Shown piece by piece: positions 47,330-56,319 of a stretch of 64,000 bases of DNA. A program made the translations under genes and the position numbers. The stretch comes from Urbifossiella sp046350095. Its GTDB lineage: Bacteria; Planctomycetota; Planctomycetia; Gemmatales; Gemmataceae. Numbering within the stretch: position 1 is the first letter of the stretch; each line of letters starts with the position of its first letter. The DNA lies in contig JAXMBA010000002.1 of assembly GCA_046350095.1 (NCBI GenBank), forward strand, positions 1,550,001 through 1,614,000. The letters run 5' to 3'. Below the pieces are notes generated by a model. The model did no database searches. It worked only from the letters and a program-made list of their open reading frames with translations, and was not told the DNA's origin.

Positions 47330-48694
47330 TCACACCACCCCCGCCATCCGCAGAGCCACCACGGCCGCGGTGCCGGCCAGCAGCGGCAGCGCCACGCGCT
47401 TCGCCAGCACGAACGGGCTCGTGAACGTCAGCGTCGCGCACATCAGCGTCACCGCCGACACCGGGCTCATCGTCCGCCCCGCCGCCGAGCCTACGCCCAC
47501 CAAGGCGCCTACCGCCGTCGGGTCGTGACCGTGGTCGAGCGCCGGCTGGTAGAAGAAGCCGTACAGGCTCTGCGTGCTCGCCATCCCCGAGCCGCTGACG
47601 GCCCCGAACGCCAGCGGCACGACCGCCGCCAGCGGCTCCAGTAGCCCCGGCGCCGCGGCGATCAGCTTGCCCAGCAGCGCCGCCAGGCCGGCGCCTTCGA
47701 TCGCCTTGCCGAAGCACGTCGCCGTCACGATCAGGCTCACGATGTTGGCGAAGCCGTAGCCGGCGCCGTCGAAGAACTGCTTCACGCAGTCGCGCGCCCG
47801 GCCCGGCGTCACGGCCATCGCCACGAGCACGCCCACGAGCATCGCCAGGCCGATCAGCCGGGTGCTGTACAGGCCGTCGTCGCGCTGGCCGACCTTCAGC
47901 GGGGCCACCCAGGCGTCGGGCACGTCCAGCGCACGCAGCGGCGGGCCGGCCAGGAACAGCAGCACCAGCGGCACCAGCGGCACCGCGGCCTTGAGGGAGT
48001 TCACGCGCTCCGTCGGGGCGTCCGAGCCCGGGGCCGCGACCCCGGGGCTTTCGGGAGTTCGTTCCCACCACGCGCTCAGCACCCAGATCACCGCCAGCGA
48101 CACCGCCAGCTGCACGAACACCGGCGCCGGCAGGTAGCGGCCCACCTGCTCCGGCGTCGTCACCTTCGTGTAACTCGCCACCGTCAGCAGTTCCGGGGCG
48201 CCCGGGTTCAGCAGCTCGCCGCCGACCGACGCCCCGAGCAGCAGGCACGCGCCGATCGTGGCGAACGAGTAGCCGGCGGCGCGCATCAGCGGCACCACCA
48301 CCGGGCCGATGCAGACCGCGGTGCTCGTCTGGCTGATGACCGGGATGTTCACCAGGAATCCCACCAGCACCACGCCCGGCACCAGCAGCCAGCGCACCCG
48401 CCGCAGCGGGGCCGTCAGCAGCAGCACCAGGTGGCGCTCGCAGCCGGTGTGGCGCAACACGTAGGCGAAGCCCATCGCCGAGCAGATGGGCACCACGAAC
48501 TTCTCGTTCGAGAACGTCGCCAGGAAGTTCAGCACGACGGTCGGAAGCGCCGCGAGGCGGCCGCCGACGGCGTCGCTGGCGGTCGCCGTGACCAGCGCCG
48601 CGGCCAGCAGCACGAGCCGCACGTCCCACCCGCGTACGACCAGGACGACGGCCCCGACCACGGCGAGGACGGCGGCCAGCTCGGACAGTCCCAT
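47330..48694 (-). CDS. DcuC-family anaerobic C4-dicarboxylate transporter
   Basis: This polytopic membrane protein of 454 residues matches the DcuC/YfcC-type anion transporters that exchange succinate, fumarate or related acids. Family segments include NEKFVVPICSAMGFAYVLRH, VNIPVISQTSTAVCIGPVVV, LLGASVGGELLNPGAPELL and GSGMASTQSLYGFFY. About twelve hydrophobic helices are seen. In enteric bacteria DcuC works during anaerobic growth, which would fit an organism with nitrate respiration. The substrate is inferred from the family only. The ATG at 48694 is clear. Confidence 0.85.
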   Translation of the reverse strand: MGLSELAAVLAVVGAVVLVVRGWDVRLVLLAAALVTATASDAVGGRLAALPTVVLNFLATFSNEKFVVPICSAMGFAYVLRHTGCERHLVLLLTAPLRRVRWLLVPGVVLVGFLVNIPVISQTSTAVCIGPVVVPLMRAAGYSFATIGACLLLGASVGGELLNPGAPELLTVASYTKVTTPEQVGRYLPAPVFVQLAVSLAVIWVLSAWWERTPESPGVAAPGSDAPTERVNSLKAAVPLVPLVLLFLAGPPLRALDVPDAWVAPLKVGQRDDGLYSTRLIGLAMLVGVLVAMAVTPGRARDCVKQFFDGAGYGFANIVSLIVTATCFGKAIEGAGLAALLGKLIAAAPGLLEPLAAVVPLAFGAVSGSGMASTQSLYGFFYQPALDHGHDPTAVGALVGVGSAAGRTMSPVSAVTLMCATLTFTSPFVLAKRVALPLLAGTAAVVALRMAGVV

Positions 48695-48854
48695 CGGGCG
48701 CGCCTTTCGAGTCTGCGGGAGAAGCGGGTGGTGGCGGATGCTCGGGCCGTCGCGGCGGGCTGGGCCAGTTTCCGCGTGGTTCGACTGAAGTCAAGCGACC
48801 CGCGGCCGCGGGCGCGGGAATACTGGCACCACGGTCCCTCCCGTGGGCACACCC

Positions 48855-49100
48855 ATGACGAACGACGCCAAGCTCGGCCTGTTGGCCGGGGTCGCCGGGG
48901 TCATCACCGCCGCCGTGTTCCACCGCCCCGAGATCGAGGCGCCCGCGCCGCCGGTACAGGCCGCGGTGACGGCACAACCGCCCCGCGTCACGGGCGCCGT
49001 GCCGGCGCCGCGGCCGGTGGCGGCGGCGGCGCCGGCGGCGCGGCCCCGCCCCGAGGTCGAGGCGCGCGCCGTGTCGCGGCCGGCGGACGACGACGACTGA
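48855..49100 (+). CDS. Small Pro/Ala-rich single-helix protein
   Basis: This protein of 81 residues has an N-terminal hydrophobic segment (LGLLAGVAGVITAAVF) followed by a low-complexity tail of Pro, Ala, Arg and Val that ends in DDDD. It could be a membrane-anchored linker or a spurious gene. ATG 48855 is preferred over GTG 48843. The tail's composition is what any GC-rich frame could give, so confidence is moderate. Confidence 0.5.
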   Translation: MTNDAKLGLLAGVAGVITAAVFHRPEIEAPAPPVQAAVTAQPPRVTGAVPAPRPVAAAAPAARPRPEVEARAVSRPADDDD

Positions 49101-49174
49101 CGCCGCCCGCGCCTTCTCCCAACCTTCACGTCCCGTCCGTATCACATCCGGCGGACCCGTCTCCCGGAGCCGCC

Positions 49175-50299
49175 ATGTTCCGCCGCCTTCTCCCCGCCGC
49201 CGTTCTGATCGCCGCCGGGTGCGGCAAAGCCGCCCCGCCCGAGGAGCCGCGCGCGGCCGCCGGCGGCGAGCTCGCCAAGCTGGCGAAGGCCGACGTGAAC
49301 GCCGAGGGGGCCACGTTCGTCGAGCCGATCATGAAGGTGTGGACCAACGAGTTCCAGAGCCTCACCGGCGACAACGTGAAGGTCAACTACCAGGGGAAGG
49401 GCTCGGGCGCCGGCATCAGCCAGATGACGAAGCGGCTCGCGGCGTTCGGCTGCTCCGACGCCCCGATGAACGCCGCCCAGCTGGCCGAGGCCAAGAAGAC
49501 CGGCGGCGACGTGATCCACGTCCCGCTCGTCATCGGCGCCGTGGTGCCGATGTACAACCTCCCCGGCGTGTCGCAGCCGGTCAAGTTCACCGGCCCGCTG
49601 CTGGTGGACATCTTCACCGGCAAGGTGAAGCGGTGGGACGACCCGAAGCTGGCGGCGGTCAACCCCGGCGTGGCGCTGCCGGCGCTGGACATCCAGCCGG
49701 TGTACCGCAGCGACCCGAGCGGCACGTCGTTCATCTTCTCCGACTACCTCTCGAAGGTGGACGCGACGTTCAAGACCACCGTCGGCGCCAGCACGGCCCC
49801 GAACTGGCCGAAGGAGGTCGGCATCCGCCAGGGGAAGAGCGACGGCGTGGCCGGGCACGTGGAGCGCACGGCGGGGGCCATCGGGTACATCGAGCTGACC
49901 TACGCGCTGGACCAGAAGGCGACGTTCGGGTCGGTCCGCAACGCGGCCGGGAAGGACGTGCGGGCCGACCTGGCCAGCATCACCGCGGCGGCGGCGGCGA
50001 GCCTGGACGTGAAGCCGACCGAGCCCCCGTACTCGCTCCACGAGCTGACCTACAACCTGACGAACGCGCCGGGCGAGGCGTCGTACCCGATCGCGGGGAT
50101 GAGCTTCGCGGTGGCGTACCAGAAGCCGGAGCTCGGCGACGACGCGGCGAAGGCGCGGGCGAAGGCGGTGGTGGCGTTCCTGAAGTGGGCGGTCGGCGAC
50201 GCGGGGCAGGAGCTGGCGGGGAAGCGGAACTACGCGCCGCTGCCGCCGGCGCTGCGGGCGCGGGCGGCGGAGCGACTTTCGTCCGTCGTTGTGGACTGA
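49175..50299 (+). CDS. pstS: Phosphate-binding lipoprotein of an ABC importer
   Basis: This protein of 374 residues has a lipoprotein signal (VLIAAGCGK, Cys17) and the PstS fold: GATFVEPIMKVWTNEFQS, VNYQGKGSGAGISQM, FGCSDAPMNAAQL, IFTGKVKRWDDPKLA and RSDPSGTSFIFSDYLSKV. The phosphate-binding Ser/Thr/Asp residues in GKGSG, SDAP and RSDPSGTS are present. It is tethered in the periplasm and delivers phosphate to PstCAB. No pstC, pstA, pstB or phoU follows, so its partner permease must be elsewhere. Confidence 0.9.
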   Translation: MFRRLLPAAVLIAAGCGKAAPPEEPRAAAGGELAKLAKADVNAEGATFVEPIMKVWTNEFQSLTGDNVKVNYQGKGSGAGISQMTKRLAAFGCSDAPMNAAQLAEAKKTGGDVIHVPLVIGAVVPMYNLPGVSQPVKFTGPLLVDIFTGKVKRWDDPKLAAVNPGVALPALDIQPVYRSDPSGTSFIFSDYLSKVDATFKTTVGASTAPNWPKEVGIRQGKSDGVAGHVERTAGAIGYIELTYALDQKATFGSVRNAAGKDVRADLASITAAAAASLDVKPTEPPYSLHELTYNLTNAPGEASYPIAGMSFAVAYQKPELGDDAAKARAKAVVAFLKWAVGDAGQELAGKRNYAPLPPALRARAAERLSSVVVD

Positions 50300-50302
50300 T
50301 CG

Positions 50303-50369
50303 AGGGTGGAGTGAGGCGGGGGAGGAAAGACCCGAGCCGGTGTCTTTCCTCCCCGCCTCACTCCACCCT
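50303..50369. repeat. Inverted repeat after pstS
   Basis: The arms 50303-50331 (AGGGTGGAGTGAGGCGGGGG...) and 50342-50369 are complementary over 28 bases with one extra G on the left, around a 10-base loop. It starts 4 bases after the pstS stop and ends 4 bases before the stop of the convergent membrane-protein gene. Confidence 0.93.
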
Positions 50370-50373
50370 GCTG

Positions 50374-51459
50374 TCACGCCAGCCGCCCGCGCCCCTGGGT
50401 CGTGCGGCGCATGCGGGCCGGGGCCAGCGGCAGGAACAGCGTGCCGCCGAGCCACCCGCCCACCAGCCCGGCCACGACCAGCCCGAACCCCACCGCCCCC
50501 AGCACCAGCGGGCTGTTGCCGTCGGCCGCGTCCAGGTTCATGTGCTCGGCCAGGTAGCCGGCCGGCGCCGGCAGCGCCCCCTGCGCCACGGTCAGCCCCG
50601 CCACCCCGGCCGCGCCGAACACGCCCGCCAGGATGCCGTGCCGCACGCCGGCGCCGGTGCCGGCCGCGGCCAGCGCGGCGCCGCCGAGCACCGCCAGCGT
50701 CGCCAGTTGCGCGCTCAGGAACCGGGCCTGCGCCATGCTCGCGGTCCGCAGCGCCCCCTTGGAGTTCCGCTCCACCAGCCGCCGGGCCGGGTCCGCGAAG
50801 CCGACGCCGACCACCACCACCGCCGCGCCGGCCAGCACCCTCCACCACACCGTCGGCCGGCCCTGCGACCTGGGCACCACCTCGCCGAGGCTGACCGAAC
50901 TGGAGCGGCGCAGGGCCGGCGTCGGCATGTCGAGTTCGGGCACGCCGGCCCACACCCGCCCGCCGAGCGCCCCCGCCACGCCGCCGAGTACCGCCAGCAC
51001 CGCCGGCTGAACCAGCAGCACCAGGTACCCCGGGGGCGCCCCGCCGGCGACCTCCGCGGCCAGGAACAGGCCGCCCGTGGTGCCGCCGACCACGCAGCCG
51101 AGCCACAGCCCGCCGGAGCGCCCGGCCCCGGCCAGCAGGGAGCCGAACACCGCCGACGCGGCCTGGAGCGCGAGCACGGCGACGAGGGCGTCGTCGGTGG
51201 CCCACCACCCGTCGGCGGCGGCGGTGGCGGCGGCCCAGCCGGCCAGGAACTTCCGCAGCGCCAGGTACGCCCCGAGCGCCGCGACGGTGCCGACGACGAG
51301 CCGGCCGGCGGCGGTCGGGCGGTCCGGCCGCGGGGCGGCCGCGTCCGGGTCGGCGGGGAGGAAGGCGGCTTCCTCCGGCATCAGGAGCAGGCCGGCGCAG
51401 CGCGGGCACCGGGACACGCCGGTGAACGCCGACTGACAGGCCGGGCAGAACAGTTGCAT
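50374..51459 (-). CDS. Zinc-ribbon multi-spanning membrane protein
   Basis: This protein of 361 residues begins with a zinc ribbon (CPAC ... CPRC, residues 5-20). It then has about eight hydrophobic segments in two groups separated by a cytoplasmic-looking stretch (PELDMPTPALRRSSSVSLGE). The ends are GLVVAGLVGGWLGGTLFL. It has no recognisable family motif. Planctomycetes contain many such ribbon-plus-helices proteins. ATG 51459 is chosen over an earlier frame start because it places the ribbon at the N-terminus. The function is unknown. Confidence 0.75.
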   Translation of the reverse strand: MQLFCPACQSAFTGVSRCPRCAGLLLMPEEAAFLPADPDAAAPRPDRPTAAGRLVVGTVAALGAYLALRKFLAGWAAATAAADGWWATDDALVAVLALQAASAVFGSLLAGAGRSGGLWLGCVVGGTTGGLFLAAEVAGGAPPGYLVLLVQPAVLAVLGGVAGALGGRVWAGVPELDMPTPALRRSSSVSLGEVVPRSQGRPTVWWRVLAGAAVVVVGVGFADPARRLVERNSKGALRTASMAQARFLSAQLATLAVLGGAALAAAGTGAGVRHGILAGVFGAAGVAGLTVAQGALPAPAGYLAEHMNLDAADGNSPLVLGAVGFGLVVAGLVGGWLGGTLFLPLAPARMRRTTQGRGRLA

Positions 51460-51578
51460 GGCGCCCCCCCCCGCCCCAACCGTAGAACGCAAACCGCCGC
51501 CGTGCGGCGCGGGTGTTGCTGTTCGTAAACTGTCGTTACTGCGGGAGCCGAACTCGGCGCCAGGTTGAACGGACCACT

Positions 51579-52967
51579 ATGCCCCATGTTGTTGTCGTCG
51601 GCGGCGGCCTCACCGGCCTGGCGACCGCGTTCCGCCTCCGCGCCGACGGCGTCGCCGTCACCCTGCTCGAGTCGCGCGCCCACCCGGGCGGTAACATCGG
51701 CACGGTGGACGACGGCGGCTTCCGCGTCGAGCTCGGGCCGAACGGGTTCCTCGACCGCACCCCGCACCTGCCGCGCCTGTGCCGCGACCTCGGCCTCGCC
51801 GACCGGCTCGTCCCCGCGTCCGAGGCCGCCCGCAAGAACCGCTACCTGTTCCTGAACGACCGCCTGCGGAAGCTCCCCGGCGGGCCGCTCGGCCTGCTCG
51901 CGTCGCCGCTGCTGAGCCCCCGCGGCAAGTGGCAGCTGTTCACCGAGCCGTTCCGCAAGGCCGCCCCGCCGCCGGGCGAGGAGACGGTCGCCGAGTTCGT
52001 GACGCGCCGCGCCGGGAAGGAGGCCGCCGACCTGTTCGCCGACGCGCTCGTCACCGGCATCCAGGCCGGCGACCCGGAGCGGCTCAGCGCCGCGGCCGCG
52101 TTCCCGCGCCTGCCGGCGATGGAGCGCCTGCACGGCAGCATCGTGAAGGGCTTCCTCCGCGCCGGGAAGGCCCGGAAGGTCGCGACCCTGGCCCGCGGCG
52201 AGCCGGCCCCCGGCCCGATGCGGATGTGGTCGTTCCGCGAGGGGCTCCAGGTGCTCACCGACACCCTCGCCGGCGCCCTCGGCCCGGCGCTGTACTGCGG
52301 CGTGACGGTGCGCTCGGTGTACCCGTCGGTCGGCGGCTGGACCGTGTACAGCGGGGCGGGCGACACCTGGGCCGCGGACGCCGTCGTGCTCGCCGCCCCG
52401 GCCTACGAGCAGGCCGCGATCCTGGCCGAGCTGGACGAGGCGCTGGCGGCGGAGCTGGACGCGATCCCGTACAACCGGGTGGCGGTGGTGGCGGTCGGCT
52501 ACCGCGAGGCGGACTGCCCCGCGGCGCCGGCCGGGTTCGGCTACATCGCCCCGCAGCGGACGCGCCGCGACGTGCTCGGCGTGCAGTGGTGTTCGAGCAT
52601 CTTCCCCGACCGCGCCCGCGCCGGGTGCGTGCTGTGGCGGGCGCTGTGCGGCGGCGTGAACCGCGACGACCTGTTCGACCTGCCGGACAACGAGCTGGTG
52701 CGGCGCGTCCACGCCGAGCTGAAGCTGGCGATGGGGGTGCGCGGCGAGCCGGTGTTCGTGAAGGTGGTGCGCTGGCCGCGGGCGATCCCGCAGTACGTGC
52801 TCGGCCACCTCGACCGCGTGGCCCGCATCGACGCGGCCGCGGCCCGCCACCCGGGGCTGTTCCTGACGGGGAACGCCCTGCGCGGCATCGCCATGGGCGA
52901 CTGCGCCGAGCAGGGCGAGGTGGTGTCCGCGGCGGTGGGGCGGTTCCTGGCGAGCAGCGGGGTGTGA
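51579..52967 (+). CDS. hemY: Protoporphyrinogen / coproporphyrinogen oxidase
   Basis: This FAD enzyme of 462 residues performs a late step of haem biosynthesis. The dinucleotide-binding motif VVVVGGGLTGLATAFRL starts at residue 4. It is followed by ESRAHPGGNIGTV, GPNGFLDRTP, and the C-terminal FAD motif LFLTGNALRGIAMGDCAEQG, all typical of the HemY/PgoX family. It supplies haem to the many c-type cytochromes of this window. ATG 51579 gives the correct N-terminus. A TAAACT box at about 51526-51531 may be its -10 element. Confidence 0.92.
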   Translation: MPHVVVVGGGLTGLATAFRLRADGVAVTLLESRAHPGGNIGTVDDGGFRVELGPNGFLDRTPHLPRLCRDLGLADRLVPASEAARKNRYLFLNDRLRKLPGGPLGLLASPLLSPRGKWQLFTEPFRKAAPPPGEETVAEFVTRRAGKEAADLFADALVTGIQAGDPERLSAAAAFPRLPAMERLHGSIVKGFLRAGKARKVATLARGEPAPGPMRMWSFREGLQVLTDTLAGALGPALYCGVTVRSVYPSVGGWTVYSGAGDTWAADAVVLAAPAYEQAAILAELDEALAAELDAIPYNRVAVVAVGYREADCPAAPAGFGYIAPQRTRRDVLGVQWCSSIFPDRARAGCVLWRALCGGVNRDDLFDLPDNELVRRVHAELKLAMGVRGEPVFVKVVRWPRAIPQYVLGHLDRVARIDAAAARHPGLFLTGNALRGIAMGDCAEQGEVVSAAVGRFLASSGV

Positions 52968-52971
52968 CCGG

Positions 52972-53370
52972 TTACCCCGAGCGGAACACCACGTCCACGC
53001 TGCCGAGGCTCAGCCGCGGCTCGGCGCCGACGGGGAACAGCGTGGCGACCAGCCCGGTCAGCCCGTCCGGGAGTAGGCGGTAGTAGTTGAACTTGCCGTC
53101 GCGCCGGTACTCCACGAGCCCCGCCTTCTTCAGCTGGTTCAGGTGGTGGCTCACCGCCGGCTGCGACTGCCCGACCTCCTCGCCGATGCGGCTGACGTTC
53201 AGCTCGCCGTGCCGGGCCAGCAGGAAGAGGATGTGCAGCCGCGACCGGTCGGCCAGGCCGCGGAACAGCTCGCTCAGGTCGCGGACGGCGCGGTCGGGGA
53301 TGGTGCCGCCGCCGGCGTCCGGGAACGGCACCGGGCGGTTCGCCCGCGACAGTTCGACTTCGGGGGACAT
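52972..53370 (-). CDS. ArsR-family winged-helix regulator
   Basis: This DNA-binding protein of 132 residues has the ArsR core: DLSELFRGLADRSRLHILFL, then the recognition helix in VGQSQPAVSHHLNQLKKAGL and the wing VEYRRDGKFNYYRL. The CxC metal site of ArsR/SmtB sensors is absent, so it may sense something else or respond by dimer changes. An N-terminal extension of ~28 residues is present. It converges on hemY with 4 bases between stops. Its target is not visible here. Confidence 0.87.
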   Translation of the reverse strand: MSPEVELSRANRPVPFPDAGGGTIPDRAVRDLSELFRGLADRSRLHILFLLARHGELNVSRIGEEVGQSQPAVSHHLNQLKKAGLVEYRRDGKFNYYRLLPDGLTGLVATLFPVGAEPRLSLGSVDVVFRSG

Positions 53371-53462
53371 GCCGGTGAACCCTGCGTCGGCCCCGCCCGG
53401 AGTGGGCCGGGGGCGTCAGCCGATTCATAGGCGCGCGCCGATGCGAAAGGCCACCCGCGGCG

Positions 53463-53696
53463 TCAGCCCGGCTTGCCGCCGACGACCTGCGGGGTGTGGC
53501 CCATCTTCTTCAGCTCGTCGAGGACGGCGTCGAGGCGGTTGGGGCGGATCAGCAGCACGCGCTCCGACAGCCGCCCGGCGACCTCGGCGGCGAGCTTCTT
53601 GCGCGCCAGCAGCTCCTCGGCGAGCACCGCGTCCTCGGTGAGGACGAGGCACACCCGGCGGTGCAACTTCGCGGACAGGCGGGCGACAGGATTCAT
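53463..53696 (-). CDS. Small unknown protein, 77 residues
   Basis: This protein is predicted from ATG 53696. It is soluble and helical, with an Arg/Leu-rich pattern (RLSAKLHRRVCLVLTEDAVL, LDAVLDELKKMGHTPQVVGG) that looks like a genuine small fold rather than random frame. I do not recognise a family. It lies downstream of the XPB helicase on the same strand, separated from it by an inverted repeat. Confidence 0.6.
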   Translation of the reverse strand: MNPVARLSAKLHRRVCLVLTEDAVLAEELLARKKLAAEVAGRLSERVLLIRPNRLDAVLDELKKMGHTPQVVGGKPG

Positions 53697-53736
53697 GATC
53701 GGTCCATCGAGGGTCGTCGGTCGCACCAGTCGCCCC

Positions 53737-53829
53737 GGAATGACCAATTACCAATGACCCACCAATGACCAAGGAAAGCCCGCGGCTCCGTCCTTGGCCA
53801 TTGGTGGGTCATTGGTAATTGGTCATTCC
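53737..53829. repeat. Inverted repeat of AATGAC units, copy 1
   Basis: Arms 53737-53775 and 53791-53829 pair over 39 bases with one mismatch around a 15-base loop. The arm contains GGAATGACCAATTACCAATG and ACCCACCAATGACC, i.e. repeats of a short AATGAC-like unit. It ends 4 bases before the XPB helicase stop. A relative lies at 60871-61022. Confidence 0.93.
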
Positions 53830-53833
53830 CGAG

Positions 53834-55603
53834 TCATGCCGCCGGCTCCTCGGGCGTCAGGTCGCGGCGGTGCGCCCGGCTCAGCACCTCGTTCTCGTCG
53901 CGGATCTCGTAGGCGTATCCCTGCTCAGTCAGGAACATCTGCCGGTGGTGGGCGAAGTCCAGCTCCCGCGTGTCGCGCGTCACCAGCGTGTAGAAGTGCG
54001 CGTCGCCGCCGCCGCCGCCCTTCGGCCGCAGGATGCGCCCGAGCCGCTGCGCCTCCTCCTGCCGGCTGCCGAACGTGCCGCTCACCTGGATCAGCACGTT
54101 CGCGTCCGGCAGGTCGATGGCGAAGTTGCCGACCTTCGACAGCACCAGGTGCCGCACCTCGCCGCTGCGGAAGCGGCCGTACAGGTCCTCGCGCTCGGCG
54201 TTCCCCGTGCTGCCGGTGATGAGCGGCAGGTCGAACCGCTGGCTGATCTGCTTCAGCTGCGCCAGGTACTGCCCGATCACGATGACGCGCTGGTCGTGGT
54301 ACTGCTCCAGCAGCTCGGCCACCACGTCGTCCTTCGCCGGGTTCTCGCTGGCGATGCGGTACTTGGCGCGGTGGTCGGCCACGGCATACGCCATCCGCGT
54401 GGCGTCGTCCGGCAGCGCGACGCGGATCTCGGTGCAGCTCGCCGACGCGATCCAGCCTTTGGTTTCGAGCTCGCGCCACGGCACGTCGTACTTCTTCGGG
54501 CCGATCAGCGAGAACACCTCGCCTTCCTTGCCGTCCTCGCGGATGAGCGTCGCCGTGAGGCCGAGGCGGCGGCGGGCCTGGATCGTCGCCGTGACGCGGA
54601 ACACCGGCGCCGGCAGCAGGTGGACCTCGTCGTAGACGATGAGGCCCCAGTCCTTCTGCTCGAACAGGCCGAAGTGCGGGAAGTCCTCGGTCTTGTCGGG
54701 GCGGTAGGTGAGAATCTGGTACGTCGCCACGGTCACCGGGCCGATGTCCTTCGTCTCGCCGGTGTACTCCTTCACCTCGTCCTCGGTGAGCGTCGTCTTG
54801 TCGAGGATTTCGCGGCGCCACTGCTTCACCGCGGTGATGCTCGTGGTGAGGACCAGCGTGTTCTTCTGGAGCAGGCACATGGCGCAGATGCCGACGATGG
54901 TCTTGCCGGCGCCGCACGGCAGGACGATGACGCCGCTGCCGCCGCGGGCGTCGCCGCCGGCGTGGAACACGTCGGCCGACTCGCGCTGGTAGTCGCGGAC
55001 GTGGAACGGCAGCCCGGTCGTGGCCACGTCGCGCAGCGTCATCGGCAGCGCCGAGCCCTCCGCGTAGCCGGCCAGGTCTTCCGCCGGGTAGCCGACGCCG
55101 ATCAGCGCCAGCTTCAGCACGCCGCGGAAGCCCGGGTCGACGGCGAAACTCACGTCGTCGAGCTTCTCGCCCAGATACTCCTTCACCTTCTTCTGGCGGC
55201 TGAGTTCGACCAGCAGCGGCTTGTCGGCACAGACCAGGCGCAGGCCGCCCTCGTGGCGTTCGAGGCGGACGCGGCCGTAGCGCGACACCGTCTCGGCGAT
55301 GTCGGCCGGGAGGTTGGCGGGGATCGGGAACTTGGTGTACCGCGCCAGCACCTCGACCATCTCGTCGGCGGTGATCCCGGCGGCGGCGGCGTTCCACAGC
55401 GACAGGTTGCTGATGCGGTACGTGTGGATGTGTTCGGGGCTCTTTTCGAGCTCGGCGAACGGCGCGAGGGCGTCGCGGGCCTCGGCGTACTTCGGGTTAT
55501 CGACCTCGACCAGCACCGAGCGGTCGCCCTGCACGATGAACGGGTTGGTGGGGTCGAACGTCGGGGCGGCGTGGTACGCGGCGGGCTTCGGCTTCGGCGG
55601 CAT
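53834..55603 (-). CDS. XPB/Ssl2-type superfamily 2 DNA helicase
   Basis: This protein of 589 residues resembles the XPB helicase of nucleotide excision repair. It has an N-terminal damage-recognition-like domain, helicase motif I PCGAGKTI, motif II DEVH in LIVYDEVHLLPAP, motif III LTATLIREDG which contains the RED residues typical of XPB, and the C-terminal motifs VIVIGQYLAQLKQI and QEEAQRLGRILRPKG. Bacterial XPB is a 3'-5' helicase found in scattered phyla. A DEDDh exonuclease gene lies 85 bases upstream on the same strand. ATG 55603 is preferred to GTG 55609. Confidence 0.92.
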   Translation of the reverse strand: MPPKPKPAAYHAAPTFDPTNPFIVQGDRSVLVEVDNPKYAEARDALAPFAELEKSPEHIHTYRISNLSLWNAAAAGITADEMVEVLARYTKFPIPANLPADIAETVSRYGRVRLERHEGGLRLVCADKPLLVELSRQKKVKEYLGEKLDDVSFAVDPGFRGVLKLALIGVGYPAEDLAGYAEGSALPMTLRDVATTGLPFHVRDYQRESADVFHAGGDARGGSGVIVLPCGAGKTIVGICAMCLLQKNTLVLTTSITAVKQWRREILDKTTLTEDEVKEYTGETKDIGPVTVATYQILTYRPDKTEDFPHFGLFEQKDWGLIVYDEVHLLPAPVFRVTATIQARRRLGLTATLIREDGKEGEVFSLIGPKKYDVPWRELETKGWIASASCTEIRVALPDDATRMAYAVADHRAKYRIASENPAKDDVVAELLEQYHDQRVIVIGQYLAQLKQISQRFDLPLITGSTGNAEREDLYGRFRSGEVRHLVLSKVGNFAIDLPDANVLIQVSGTFGSRQEEAQRLGRILRPKGGGGGDAHFYTLVTRDTRELDFAHHRQMFLTEQGYAYEIRDENEVLSRAHRRDLTPEEPAA

Positions 55604-55688
55604 GGTCACCGGCGGTGGTCGGGGTCGGGGCCGAACCGAACCATGCTACCGGTGCGCGGCGGCGCGCGGCAAGGGGAAACGAAAATGG

Positions 55689-56201
55689 TCAGCGGCCGGC
55701 CAGGGCGGCGATCAGGATGCGGGCGCACGCCTCGGCGTCGGAGCCGGCGTCGTGGTGCGTCAGGCCGATGCCGAGCCGCCGGCACACGCTCGGCAGGTCG
55801 TTGGGCTTCAGCTTCCAGGTCTTACGGGCCACGTGGACGGTGCACACGAACGGCGCCGCCGGCGCCGGCAGCCCCGCCGCGGCGCAGCACGCCAGCAGCA
55901 CCCGCCGGTCGAACGACGCGTTGTGCGCCACCAGCGCCGCGGCCCCGTCCAGCACCGGCGCCAGCGTCGGCCACACGTCGGCGAACGGCGGCGCGTCCTT
56001 GAGTGTCTCCCACGTCAGGCCGTGGACGTGGGTGAACCGCACGTAAGTCCGCGGCGGGCGGATGAGCGCGACCTCGCGGCGGACCACCTCCAGCCCCTCG
56101 ACGCGGACCAGCCCCACGGCGCAGGCGCTGTCGGGGCCGTGGTCGGCGGTCTCGAAGTCGATGGCGACGAACGGCGCCGCCGGGTCGGGGAGCGCGGGCA
56201 T
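55689..56201 (-). CDS. DEDDh-type 3'-5' exonuclease, DnaQ-like
   Basis: This protein of 170 residues is a stand-alone exonuclease of the DnaQ/RNase T fold. ExoI is DFETADHG (Asp15, Glu17), ExoII is HNASFDRRVL, and ExoIII is HHDAGSDAEACA, so all four acids and the catalytic His are present. The length is close to the minimal exonuclease domain. It lies just upstream of the XPB helicase gene on the same strand, with an 85-base gap, so the two may act together in repair. A perfect inverted repeat precedes it. Confidence 0.9.
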   Translation of the reverse strand: MPALPDPAAPFVAIDFETADHGPDSACAVGLVRVEGLEVVRREVALIRPPRTYVRFTHVHGLTWETLKDAPPFADVWPTLAPVLDGAAALVAHNASFDRRVLLACCAAAGLPAPAAPFVCTVHVARKTWKLKPNDLPSVCRRLGIGLTHHDAGSDAEACARILIAALAGR

Positions 56202-56214
56202 GTGATTGAAGAAT

Positions 56215-56302
56215 TTTAGACAGGATAACCGGATGAACAGGATGCCGAACCAAATCCGAGAGCCCGGTTCGGCATCCTGTTCATCCGGTTATCCTGTCTA
56301 AA
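56215..56302. repeat. Perfect 36-base-arm inverted repeat
   Basis: Arms 56215-56250 (TTTAGACAGGATAACCGGAT...) and 56267-56302 are perfectly complementary around a 16-base loop. It ends 17 bases before the stop of the ABC permease gene and 13 bases ahead of the exonuclease start. The sequence resembles none of the others in this window. Confidence 0.95.
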
Positions 56303-56319
56303 CTCCGGATTCCAGAACC

